DNA of 64,000 bases, taken from assembly GCA_003248315.1 (NCBI GenBank), contig QKWM01000001.1, forward strand, positions 496,001 to 560,000, given 5' to 3'. The notes below the pieces were generated by a model, which saw only the letters and a list, made by a program, of their open reading frames with translations, was not told the origin of the DNA and did not search any database. The translations under genes and the position numbers were made by a program. The DNA is from Streptomyces sp. SW4. Lineage in GTDB: Bacteria; Actinomycetota; Actinomycetes; Streptomycetales; Streptomycetaceae. The stretch's first letter is position 1, and each line of letters opens with the position of its first letter. Below, in pieces: positions 10,294 through 19,164 of the stretch.

Positions 10294-11715
10294 TCAGTCG
10301 GCGGACCGGGTCCCCGCCAGCCGGGTCGGCGGCAGGTACTCCCGTACGTAGGTCCGCTGCCAGCACGCGCCCGTCTCCCGCAGCTCCCGCCAGGTGGTGT
10401 ACCGGTAGCGGAACAGGCGGGCGCGGACGAAGCGGGGCGGTGAGTCCGGCGGGAACGGCGAGCGGCGCAGCAGCCTCAGCGTGGCCCGGTCGTTCTCCAG
10501 CAGACGCTCCACCAGCGTGCCGAACCAGGACCCGGCGTAGGCGGGCGACAGTGCGGCGAACCACATCAGCCAGTCCAGGCGCAGGTGGTACGGCGCGAAC
10601 TGGCGCGGCCAGCGGCGTGGATCGCCGGGCTTGCCCCGGAACTCGTACTCCCGCCAGTCCGAGTCCTCGCGCGGCACCTCGTCGGCGGTGCCCTCGATCA
10701 CCACCTCGTAGCGGACCCGGCTCACGCTGCCGAACGCGCCGTAGGTGTTGACCAGGTGCAGCGGGTCGAAGGACCGGTTCATCACCTGGCGGCGGGAGAG
10801 CATGTTGGCGACCGGACGGTAGCTGAGGGCCACCAGCAGCGCGGCCACGGCGAGGACGACGATCTCGTACCACAGCGGTGCGGCCGGCACCGATGGGGCG
10901 TCGGTGGGGAACCGGACCGCCGACAGGGCCAGCACGATGGTGATCCAGTTCAGCCAGGAGAAGTTTCCCGACAGCACCAGCCACAACTGGGTGACGATCA
11001 TCAGCGCGGCGGCCGCCGTGGCGATCGGCTGCGGCGTGAACAGCAGGAACGGCACCACGAGCTGGGTGACGTGGTTCGCGGCCACCTCGACCCGGTGCAG
11101 CGGGCGGGGCAGATGGTGGAAGAACCAGCTCAGCGGGCCCGGCATCGGCTGGGTCTCGTGGTGGTGGTCCAGGCAGGTGAGCCTGCGCCAGCACTCGTCG
11201 CCGCGCATCTTGATCAGCCCCGCCCCGAACTCGACGCGGAACAGCAGCCAGCGCAGCAGGAACAGCACGACGACCGGCGGCGCCACCTCGTCGTTGCCGA
11301 GCAGGACGGCGACGAACCCGGTCTCCAGCAGCAGCGACTCCCAGCCGAAGGAGTACCAGGTCTGCCCGACGTTCACGATGGACAGGTACAGCGCCCACGG
11401 CACCAGCCAGAGCAGCATCGCCCCCCACAGCGGCAGCACCGCGTCCAGACCGGCCAGCAACGCCACCGAGACCGCGCAGCCCGCCCAGGCGCAGCTCGCG
11501 AACAGGCGGTCGGAGTAGCGCCAGTGGAACAGGCTGGGCGACCGTTTGAAGGGGACCCGCGCCACGAACCGGGGCACCGGGGTCAGGCCCCGCTCGCCGA
11601 TCAGCGCGCGGAACTGGAGGGCCGCCGTCAGGAACGCGACCAGGTACACCGCCGCCAGCGCCTTCTGGAAGACCAGCCGGCTCGTCCAGTAGTCGGGCGC
11701 GGTGAACCACTCCAC
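10294..11715 (-). CDS. Lipase maturation factor (LMF1)-like membrane protein
   Basis: This intact polytopic membrane protein of 473 residues belongs to the lipase maturation factor family. It shows the family signature GAGLIKMRGDECWRRLTCLD followed by HHHETQPMPGPLSWFFHHL, and about eight hydrophobic segments through the first 330 residues. The C-terminal soluble part has YEVVIEGTADEVPREDSDW and RPRQFAPYHLRLDWLMWFAAL-like features. In vertebrates LMF1 assists lipoprotein lipase folding in the ER; the bacterial role is unknown and no lipase is adjacent. The GTG start follows a strong AAGGAGG. It is convergent with the alpha-mannosidase, with only 19 bases between stops. Confidence 0.82.
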   Translation of the reverse strand: MEWFTAPDYWTSRLVFQKALAAVYLVAFLTAALQFRALIGERGLTPVPRFVARVPFKRSPSLFHWRYSDRLFASCAWAGCAVSVALLAGLDAVLPLWGAMLLWLVPWALYLSIVNVGQTWYSFGWESLLLETGFVAVLLGNDEVAPPVVVLFLLRWLLFRVEFGAGLIKMRGDECWRRLTCLDHHHETQPMPGPLSWFFHHLPRPLHRVEVAANHVTQLVVPFLLFTPQPIATAAAALMIVTQLWLVLSGNFSWLNWITIVLALSAVRFPTDAPSVPAAPLWYEIVVLAVAALLVALSYRPVANMLSRRQVMNRSFDPLHLVNTYGAFGSVSRVRYEVVIEGTADEVPREDSDWREYEFRGKPGDPRRWPRQFAPYHLRLDWLMWFAALSPAYAGSWFGTLVERLLENDRATLRLLRRSPFPPDSPPRFVRARLFRYRYTTWRELRETGACWQRTYVREYLPPTRLAGTRSAD

Positions 11716-11898
11716 GGCACCGCCCTCCTTCCGCTCCGGTCACCCACTCCCGGCATCCGCCCGCGCACCCGGCCGCCGCTCACTCCCGTGCGCGGCCGTT
11801 CCGCTTGCGTGATCCGAGTGAGTGACGCCGACAATAGTGGCTGATCGTTCGCAAGGTCGTGAATGCCGTGAATGCGGCGTCTGGGGCAGGAGTGCCGG

Positions 11899-13400
11899 GA
11901 TGAGGCGGGAGAACGGGGTGCGCATCTCCACCGGATCCTTCCTCGGGACGTGTGCCACGGCCTGCGCCCTCACGGCCGTGCTCGCCACCGCCACGGGCTG
12001 CGGCGCGGCCGGTGTCGGCGGGGAGAGCCGGCCCGGGCGAGCGGAACCCTCCGGTTCCAGCCGGCCGGGGAACCGGGCCCCGACCCCTTCACGGACTCGA
12101 CGGCCGTCACCCCGACGGCCACCCCTTCACCGGCTTCGCCACCGCCCCGACGGCAACCCCTTCACGGACTCCACGGCCGCCCCCTCGTCGGCTACCCGCT
12201 TCGACAGCGCCGGAACGCCCCAGCCGCCGCCGGCGGAGCGCCGCGGGCCGCCGTCCGTCGAGCATCGTCAGCCGCCGTCCGCGGAGGGGCGCGAGCCGCC
12301 GCCCGCGGAGGGGCGTGAGCCGCCGTCCGCGGAGGGGCGTGCCTCGGCCGTCCGCCGGCCCGTCGCGGGCGAGCCGCGGCGGCTGTCCGGGGCACTCCAG
12401 GCCTGTACGGCGGCACCGTCCGGCACGCCGGCTGCGACGTCGGCCGGCTGACCGCGCGGCTGACCGCGCGCAAGGCCGCGGCCCGCGCCTTCGCCGAGGT
12501 CGCCGGCGTCTCCCCGGCCGCGGTCCCCGCCCACCTGCGGCGGCTGACACCGGTCGTGCTGCGCGCCGACACCCGGGTCACCGGCCACGGCCTGCGAGGC
12601 GGCCGGCCCGTCGGCGGGCAGGCCGTCCTCCAGGCGGGCACCGCCGTCCTCGTCGACGACCGGGGCGTCCCGCGCGTGCGCTGTGCCGGCGGCAACCCGC
12701 TGACCCGCCGGCGCCGGTCCGGCCGGACGCCGCCCCGCGCGGGCGGGCCTGGCCCGGATACCGGCCGGACGAGGTGGTCGCGGTGACCCCGGCGCCGCGC
12801 AGGCTCGGCGTGCTGACGATCGTCGACCTCGCCGGCCGCGCGTGGATCGAGCGGCCGCCGGGTCCCGACGCCCGCCGCGACCGCGTCGTCCCGCCGCCCG
12901 AATGGGCGACCGGAACCCCGGCTCCGAGCCCGGAGGACGGCCCGCCCGACGGTGAGGTGCCCGGCGGCGAGGTGCCCGGCGCCGGCGAGGCGTACGCGGC
13001 CGGGGAGGACGTCGTACCGGAGGGGCCGTCCCCCGGACTCCCGCCGGAGGACGGTCCCGGCGGGCCGGTGCCGGGCGGCGGGAGGCGGCCGAGCCCGGGA
13101 GCGCCGAGGCCGGGAGCGCCGAGGCCGGTCCACCGGCGCCGGCCGCCCCGCCCCCGCCCCGCCCGGCGCCGAGCCCGGGAGCGCCGGCGAATCCGGAGGG
13201 TCCGCCCCCGCCGAGGACCCGGGCCGGGGTCCGTGCCGGAGGTCCCCGACCTGCCCGACGGGGGCGGGCTCGTCCCGGACGCGGACGACCCGGCGCCCGA
13301 CGGCGCCCTCGGCAGCCCCGCGGACGGCCTCGGGGACCGGCGGGCTCGCCGGCCGCGCGCCCAGAGCTCTGGCAGACCCCCGACGAGCCGAGGACCGTAG
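11899..13400 (+). CDS. DUF6777-domain lipoprotein with proline-rich linkers
   Basis: This is a secreted lipoprotein of unknown function. The ATG start gives a signal ending in a lipobox (LATATGC). A Thr/Pro-rich linker with FTDSTA-like repeats and a PPSAEGRE repeat block follows. The conserved domain then reads GGTVRHAGCDVGRLTARLTA, PVVLRADTRVTGHGLR, VLQAGTAVLVDDRGVPRVRC, GGNPLTPPAPV, WPGYRPDEVVAVTPAPR and LGVLTIVDLAGRAWIERPPG, which is the DUF6777 pattern. The C-terminus is Pro/Gly-rich. Breaks occur near 12060-12160, 12405 and 12707, so linker length and the exact stop are uncertain; the frame may change again after 13350, within the repeat tract. No catalytic residues are recognisable. Confidence 0.65.
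12269..12340 (+). repeat. Three 24-bp tandem repeats inside the DUF6777 gene
   Basis: Three near-identical 24-base units (12269-12292, 12293-12316, 12317-12340) share the core gccgccgtccgcggagggg and encode PPSAEGRE-type octapeptides. A diverged fourth unit lies just upstream (12245-12268). They lie in the linker between the lipobox and the conserved domain, so copy number probably sets the reach of the domain from the membrane. Confidence 0.85.
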
Positions 13401-13500
13401 ACCCCCGGCAAGCCGGGGACCACGGACCTCGGCAAGTCGAAGACCACGGACACCCGGCAAAGCCGGAGACCACGGACCCTCGACAAGTCGAAGAACCGGA
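13375..13500 (+). repeat. Degenerate ~25-bp tandem repeat between DUF6777 gene and phosphatase
   Basis: About five units of 24-26 bases begin near 13375, 13400, 13425, 13449 and 13475. Each follows the pattern gacccnCGgCAAGCCGgggACCACG, with CGGCAAGCCG-like inner palindromes in several copies. The tract is lower in GC and uses triplets (gaa, caa, cga) unlike the neighbouring genes, so it is probably not translated, although one frame stays open into the phosphatase start at 13523. Confidence 0.7.
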
Positions 13501-13522
13501 CGAATCCTGGCAAGGTGGGCGC

Positions 13523-15610
13523 ATGGCTGATCGGGGACCGAGCGCCCTGTCGCTCCCGGAGGACTGGCCCGCCCACCCGGACCCGATCCTGGCGCTCAAC
13601 CGCATGGGCAGCTTCGACTGGGACCTGGACACCGGTCTGTTCCACATGGACGCCCAGGCCCACGAGGTGTTCGACGTGCGCCCCGACGAGTTCGACGGAC
13701 GGCCCGAGTCGCTGTCGGCGCGGGTCCCCGCCGCCGAGGGCCGCCGGCTGGACACGCTGGTCGCCCAGGCCATGAAGGACGGCAGCGAGAACTACGGCAC
13801 GTACTTCCGGCTCCGCTGCCGCGACGGCACCCTGCGCTGGACCCACACCCAGGGGTACATCCGGCGGGACGAGACCGGCCGCCCCCGGCGGATCGTCGGC
13901 ATCGTCCGGGACGCCACCGGGAACTCGCCGAGATCGAGGCGCGCCGCGACGAGGCGGTCCAGCACGAGGCGCGCCGGCAGCAGACCAACATCGTCCAGGT
14001 CACCACCGCCGCCCTCGCCCACGCCCGCACCGTGGACGACGTCGTCGACGTCCTGAAGGACACCCAGGGACTCAGCAACCTGGGTGCCGCCAGCATCGTC
14101 CTCGGGCTCGTGGAGGCCGGCCGCATCCGGCTGCTCGCCGAGGGGCCGGAGGACAGCCACGTCCCCGGCACCCGGGTGACCGGGTCGGCGAGGCCTACCC
14201 GATGAGCGAGGCGGTGCGGACCCTGAGCCCGCAGTTCATCGAGTCCGCCGAGGAGTTCGCCGAGCGCTACCCCATCCTCTGGCCCCACCTGACCGGCCTG
14301 CGCGTCACCTCCGCCGCCTACCTGCCCCTGATCGCCCAGGCCCGGCCGATCGGCGCCATCGGGCTGCTCTTCGACGACCGGCACGGCTTCTCGGTGGAGG
14401 ACCGCAACGTCCTGATCGCCCTCGGCAGCAGCATCGCGCAGAGCCTGCAGCGCGCCATGCTCTACGAGCAGGAGATGGACCTCGCCTCCGGCCTGCAGCA
14501 GGCCATGCTGCCGCGCACCATCCCGAGCGTCCCCGGCTGCGACGTGGCGGTCCGCTACCGCGCCGCCGGCATCGGCGGCATGCACGCACGGACATCGGCG
14601 GCGACTGGTACGACCTCATCCCGCTGCCCGGCGGCCGGGTGGGCGCCGTGATCGGCGACGTCCAGGGTCACGACACGCACGCCGCCGCCGTCATGGGCCA
14701 GCTGCGCATCGTGCTGCGCGCCTACGCCGCCGAGGGGCACACCCCGGCCGCCGTGATGGCCCGGGCCTCGGTCTTCCTCCACGAGCTCGACACCGACCGC
14801 TTCGCCACCTGCCTGTACGCCGAGGCCGACCTCGCCACCGGGGTCGTCCAGGTGGTGCGGGCCGGGCACATCGACCCGCTGGTCCGGGGCACCGACGGCA
14901 CCTGCCGCCGGATCCCCGTCGAGGGCGGGCTGCCGCTCGGCCTGTCCGCCGAGTTCGCGAGCCTGGACTATCCGGTCGCCACCCTGGAGCTGGACCCGGG
15001 CTGCACCCTGCTGCTGTGCACCGACGGCCTGGTCGAGCAGCCGGGCGCCGACCTGGACGACGGCCTGCGGGCGCTCACCGATCTCGTCGCCGTCGGCCCG
15101 AGGACGTCCGGGAGCTGGCCGAGACGCTGATCGACGACGCGGACGAGCGCGGCGGGGACGACGACGTGGCGCTGCTGCTGATGCGCCGGCGCGAGCCGGA
15201 GGCCCCGCGCACCGCCGGCCGGCTCCAGCAGCACGTCGCCCCCGGCGACCCGGAGGCGCTGACCGAGGCGCGTCACATGATCCGCGCCGCCGTCCGCGCC
15301 TGGGGCGCCGAGGACCAGACCGACTCCGTCGAACTGGTCGCCGACGAGCTGATCACCAACGCCCTCATGCACACCGAGGGCTCCGCGATCGTCACGCTCA
15401 GGGTGCTCGGCGGCACCGGCCGCCGGCTGCGGGTCGAGGTCGAGGACTCCTCCAGCGCGCTGCCCCGCCGACGCGAGGCCGGCGAGTCCGGGGTCTCGGG
15501 CCGGGGCCTGATGCTGGTCGAGATGCTCGCCGACGTGTGGGGGGGGGGAGGCCCGCGGCGGCGGGAAGTGCGTCTGGTCGGAGTTCGCGGTGCCCGGGCA
15601 CGAGCCCTGA
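13523..15610 (+). CDS. PAS-GAF-SpoIIE phosphatase-HATPase regulator
   Basis: This is a multidomain serine/threonine phosphatase of the SpoIIE/PP2C type used in partner-switching control of sigma factors. In order: a PAS domain (NRMGSFDWDLDTGLFHMD to RIVGIVRDAT, residues about 25-135), a GAF domain (about 150-300), the PP2C core with HARTDIGGDWYDLIPL and VGAVIGDVQGHDTHAA (metal-binding aspartates) and LLLCTDGLVE (about 340-550), and a C-terminal HATPase_c kinase-like domain with ELVADELITNALMHT and SGVSGRGLMLVEMLAD. Breaks near 13917, 14187, 14587 and 15099 are one-base losses; the G10 run near 15545 looks like a miscalled homopolymer. The start follows AAGGTGG. A SigF-like sigma factor two genes away is a possible final target. 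Confidence 0.88.
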
Positions 15611-15657
15611 CGGCCCGTCCGGCTGGCGGCACCGGAACCCGGTGGCACCCTGGACGT

Positions 15658-16518
15658 ATGCCCGAACTGCCCGAGGTGGAGGCGCTGCGGGAGTTCCTCA
15701 CCGAGCACCTCGCCGGCCAGGAGATCGTCCGGGTGCTGCCCGTGGCGGTCAGCGTCCTGAAGACGTACGACCCGCCGATCGCGGCGCTGGAGGGGCGCCA
15801 GGTCGCCGCCGTGCACCGGCACGGCAAGTTCCTGGACGTCGAGACCGCCGGGGACCGCGGCTGGTGACCCACCTGGCCGGGCGGGCTGGCTGCAGTGGAA
15901 GGACCGGCTCCCGGACGGCGTTCCCCGGCCCGGCAAGGGGCCGCTCGCCCTGCGCGTCGCCCTGGCGGACGGCGCCGGCTTCGACCTGACGGAGGCGGGC
16001 ACGCAGAAGCGGCTCGCGGTGTACGTGGTCCGCGAGCCGGGCGAGGTGCCGGGGTGGCCCGGCTCGGCCCCGACCCGCTCGCCGACGACTTCGACGAGGC
16101 CCGGTTCGCCGCCCTCCTCGACGGGGAGCGGCGGCAGCTCAAGGGCGCCCTGCGCGACCAGACCCTGATCGCGGGCGTGGGCAACGCCTACAGCGACGAG
16201 ATCCTGCACGCGGCCGGGATGTCGCCGTTCAAGCTCGCCTCCTCCCTCACGCCCGAGGAGACCGCCCACCTCTACGCGGCCCTGCGCGCCACGCTCACCG
16301 AGGCCGTCGAGCGCTCACGGGGGCTGGCGGCCGGGCGCCTGAAGGCCGAGAAGAAGAGCGGCCTGCGCGTCCACGGCCGCACCGGCGAGCCCTGCCCGGT
16401 GTGCGGCGACACCATCCGCGAGGTGTCCTTCAGCGACTCCTCCCTCCAGTACTGCCCCACCTGCCAGACCGGCGGCAGGCCGCTGGCCGACCGGCGGCTG
16501 TCCCGCCTGCTGAAGTAG
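15658..16518 (+). CDS. Fpg/Nei-family DNA glycosylase
   Basis: This is a base-excision repair enzyme for oxidised bases. It opens MPELPEVEALREFL, with the Pro-2 nucleophile and Glu-3, has the conserved HRHGKFLDVET and HLAGRAGWLQW region, the helix-two-turn-helix LKGALRDQTLIAGVGNAYSD, and a C-terminal zinc finger CPVCGD...YCPTCQTGGR. Breaks near 15862, 15886 and 16052 fit lost G/C bases. It begins 47 bases after the phosphatase. Whether it is Fpg-like (8-oxoguanine) or Nei-like (oxidised pyrimidines) is not settled by these motifs. Confidence 0.9.
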
Positions 16519-16521
16519 GCG

Positions 16522-16590
16522 CGGGCAGCCGCGGCGGGCAGCCGGCGCCGGCAGCCGGGGCGGGCGTCGGGCAGGCAGCCGGCGCGGGGC
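16522..16590 (+). repeat. GGCAGCCG-rich short repeats
   Basis: Directly after the glycosylase stop there are four copies of ggcagccg embedded in GC-rich sequence (gcgggcagccgcggcgggcagccgg and on). They can pair with interspersed cggc stretches, so they may terminate transcription or simply be slippage repeats. No gene is visible between the glycosylase and the sigma factor. Confidence 0.5.
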
Positions 16591-16749
16591 GCATGGGCGC
16601 ATAGGCCACCGGGGGACGCTGCCGCAGGTCACCGCCGCGGGAAGACCGCCACAGGAAAGGACGAAAGTCCCGAATGGGCGTAAGCGGGGCATGGGCATAG
16701 AAGGTCGGAGAAAGCACGTGACCGAGCCCACAGCGAGGAACCCAGCAGC

Positions 16750-17656
16750 ATGCCGACCGACGTCGCAGCCCGCCCGCACCCGACCGTCGTCGCGGACCCC
16801 GTCACCGCGGATCCCGCCACCGCGGACCCCGCCACCGCCTTCCACCGCTTCGCCGCCCTGGCCGAGGGCCCGCGAAGGAACGGCTGCAGGAGGAGCTGAT
16901 GCGGACGTGGCTGCCGATGGCCCACCGCCTCGCCGCGCGCTTCCGGGACCGGGGGAGTCGGCCGAGGACCTGCGGCAGATTGCCGCCCTGGGCCTGCTCA
17001 AGGCGATCCGCCGGTTCGATCCCGGCCGGGGGCCGTTCGAGCCGTTCGCGATACCCACGATCCGGGGCGAACTGAAGCGCCACTTCCGCGACCGCACCTG
17101 GGACGTGCGGGTGCCCCGCCGGGTCCAGGAGCTGCGCAACACGGTGCGCGCCGCCTACGTCGAGCTGGCCCTGACGCCCGGCAGCCCCCGTCCCACGGTC
17201 GCCGACCTGGCCCGGCACACCCGGCTGTCCGAGGAGGAGGTCGCCCGGGGCATGGAGGCCCTGGAGAGCTACCGGGCGCTGTCGCTGGACGCACCCGGCG
17301 GTGACGGCGGCGCGGACGCCGACGGCGCGAGCCTGATGGACGTCCTCGGCGAACCCGACCCGGCCTTCCAGCTGGTCGTCGACCGCGAGAGCGTCAAGGA
17401 CGCGGTGCGCCGGCTGCCGGCGCGCGAGCGGGCCATCCTCTACCTGCGCTTCTTCGAGGAGTGGTCGCAGAGCCGGATCGCCGACCGGCTGGGCATCTCC
17501 CAGATGCACGTCTCCCGCCTGCTCGGCCAGACCTGCGCCCGGCTGCGGGCCGAGACGCTGGACGCGGCGCCCGGCGGCGACACCGGCGGCACCCCGCGCT
17601 ACCCGGGAGGGTCCAGCGTGACCAGGCGTTCCCCGTCCGTCGTGCGCACCTCGTAG
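16750..17656 (+). CDS. SigB/SigF/SigG-type RNA polymerase sigma factor
   Basis: This is a group 3 sigma factor of the stress and sporulation type. Region 2 is seen as LMRTWLPMAHRLAARFRD, SAEDLRQIAALGLLKAIRRF and PFEPFAIPTIRGELKRHFRD; WDVRVPRRVQELRN follows. Region 3 is LALTPGSPRPTVADLARHT and region 4 is RERAILYLRFFEEWSQSRIA then RLGISQMHVSRLLGQT. Breaks near 16872 and 16952 lie in region 1/2. Such factors are normally held by anti-sigma kinases reversed by SpoIIE-type phosphatases, and one is encoded upstream at 13523. The last 58 bases overlap, tail to tail, the anti-sigma gene on the other strand. Confidence 0.87.
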
Positions 17657-18257
17657 CGGGCGATCTGGTCCGGGTGCAGGGCGGCGCCCCCGCGCACGAC
17701 GCCGGGCGGGGCGCCGCCGCCGGGGCGTTCCAGCTGGTGACCGTCTGCTCCGAGCCGTCGTGGCCGACGGCGACGAGCCGGCAGGGACGCGGCCCCGCGC
17801 CGTCCTTCACGGTCAGGCGTACGTCGCTGCCCCAGGCCGCGTCCTCGGTCGTCAGCCGCGCCCACACCCCGGACCGCGCGTCGGCGGCGGTGACGCTCAC
17901 GGCCGCCGCGTCCCGGCCGGTCCCGGCCGCGAGGACGAGGCCCGGTCCGGCGACCGCGACGACGACCGAGGCGGCCAGCGCGCACCACAGGCGGCGGCGC
18001 CCCGCCCGGTGCCGGGAGGCGACCTGCGCCAGCAGCCGGTCCAGCAGCGCCGGGCCGGGCCGGGTCACGGGGTGCACGAACCGGGGTGTCGAGCGCCGGT
18101 AGAGCATCATCTGCCGGGTCGTGGGGCCGAATTCGGTCACCGCCGCCGTGCAGCGGGGGCAGTCCATGAGGTGGTCCTCGAAGCGGAAGGCGTCCGCCTC
18201 GTCCAGCACGCCGAGCGCGTAGGCGCCGACGTCGCGATGCCTCTCCAGGGACCTCAT
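17599..18257 (-). CDS. Zinc-finger (zf-HC2) anti-sigma factor, single-pass membrane protein
   Basis: This probably holds the ECF sigma factor encoded at 19165-19712. The N-terminus MRSLERHRDVGAYALGVLDE leads into the anti-sigma zinc motif FEDHLMDCPRCTAAV (HxxxCxxC). A membrane segment LWCALAASVVVAVAGPGLVL follows near residue 105, and then an extracytoplasmic domain ending YEVRTTDGERLVTLDPPG. One break near 17712. The ATG at 18257 gives the standard anti-sigma N-terminus. It is read from its own promoter-like element (18326-18339) and is separated from the ECF gene by an unrelated-looking gene. Confidence 0.83.
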
Positions 18258-18325
18258 GCCGAATCCTCGTGCCGTCGGGAGCGGGTGGGGGGTTACTCCT
18301 TGCTCCCCTCCGTACGCAGACGGCC

Positions 18326-18339
18326 GCCGAATCACTCAA
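18326..18339 (-). promoter_or_regulatory. Promoter-like element upstream of the anti-sigma gene
   Basis: On the minus strand this reads TTGAGTGATTCGGC, about 70 bases before the anti-sigma start. An almost identical TTGAGTAATCGGC lies at 19102-19114, about 86 bases before the gene at 18510-19016. The repeated sequence and similar spacing suggest a shared -35-type element, possibly read by the local ECF sigma factor (inference). Confidence 0.4.
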
Positions 18340-18378
18340 GCCACGCGGAGAATCCCGACGGGGAAGTTCGGAGCGGAA

Positions 18379-18404
18379 CGGCGGGCGGATTGGTCCGCCC
18401 GCCG
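18379..18404. terminator. Hairpin terminator between 18510 gene and anti-sigma gene
   Basis: A perfect 11-base stem cggcgggcgga / tccgcccgccg closes a ttgg loop. On the plus strand it is followed by agatttt; on the minus strand it lies about 105 bases past the stop of the 18510-19016 gene. It separates that gene from the anti-sigma gene. Confidence 0.6.
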
Positions 18405-18509
18405 AGATTTTCCCGCCCGCCGCGGACGCCGCCCGCGCCCCGCCGCGCACCGGCCGTTCGTCCCTCGCCGTGTGCCGGCCGGGGCCCGCCGTCGCGGGCC
18501 TGCCGGGGG

Positions 18510-19016
18510 TCAGAACAGGTGGATCGCGAGATGCCCGAGGGGCAGCCCCAGCTGCCACGCCGGCGTCCAGACCTTGGGGCCCTCGTCCTCGCCGGCGCCG
18601 GCGCCGCCCGGCACGGCGTCGAGGTCGGGTGCGAGCAGCTCGGTGTCCTCCAGCCAGCGCCAGGCGGCCCGGGCCAGTTCCAGGTCCGGCGCACCGCGCC
18701 CCGATGCGGCGGCCTCGGCCGTGGCCTCGGCGAGCCGCTCGCGCACCCACTCGTGCCACGGCTGGTCGTACGCGGTGAGCGACAGCCAGGTCTCCAGCTG
18801 GGTGACGACCCCGATGCCACCGAGTTCGCCGTCGGTGTCGGAGAGGAAGACGGTCAGGGCCAGCGCGTCCCGGCCGGCCCGGAACTCGAAGGACGTCGGC
18901 GGCATCAGGTCGCCGGTCCGCAGCAGTTCGTCGGCGATGTACTCGGCGTACAACCACGCCATGGGGACGGCCAGTTCGCCCCCGCCGTCCGTGCTCTCGT
19001 GACCTCTGTGCAGCAT
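18510..19016 (-). CDS. Conserved hypothetical protein between ECF sigma and anti-sigma genes
   Basis: This is an intact acidic protein of 168 residues that I do not assign to a known family. It starts MLHRGHESTDGGGELAVPM, is soluble (no signal peptide or membrane helix), contains an alternating beta stretch SFEFRAGRDALALTVFLSD, a helix ending QPWHEWVRERLAEATAEAA, and ends LGLPLGHLAIHLF. The start is supported by GGAAGG just upstream. Its position inside the ECF/anti-sigma cluster and a promoter-like element shared with the anti-sigma gene suggest co-regulation, but the function is unknown. Confidence 0.75.
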   Translation of the reverse strand: MLHRGHESTDGGGELAVPMAWLYAEYIADELLRTGDLMPPTSFEFRAGRDALALTVFLSDTDGELGGIGVVTQLETWLSLTAYDQPWHEWVRERLAEATAEAAASGRGAPDLELARAAWRWLEDTELLAPDLDAVPGGAGAGEDEGPKVWTPAWQLGLPLGHLAIHLF

Positions 19017-19101
19017 CCCTTCCTGCCTTCCTCCGGTGCGTGCGCGGCGCCCATCCACGGGCCCCTGCGACAGGGCCCCGTCCGGAACACGGATGAGGAC
19101 A

Positions 19102-19114
19102 GCCGATTACTCAA
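19102..19114 (-). promoter_or_regulatory. Promoter-like element upstream of the 18510-19016 gene
   Basis: On the minus strand this reads TTGAGTAATCGGC, 13 of 14 positions of the element before the anti-sigma gene once one gap is allowed. It is followed by tgtcctcatccg, a possible -10 region. It lies about 86 bases upstream of the translation start. Confidence 0.4.
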
Positions 19115-19164
19115 CCGGGGTCCTCGGCAAGGCGCTTTACGGAGGTTTGACTCAAGAGTCGGTT

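Noticed and set aside
12269..13500. Possible CRISPR array from regularly spaced repeats
   Set aside because: The repeat units are directly adjacent with no unique spacers, one set lies within a coding linker, and no cas genes occur in the window. The same applies to 37326-37421.
13350..13523. Fusion of the DUF6777 lipoprotein to the phosphatase through the repeat tract
   Set aside because: One frame is open, but the repeats have non-native codon use and a good AAGGTGG ribosome site precedes the ATG at 13523; the phosphatase is a typical complete protein from there.
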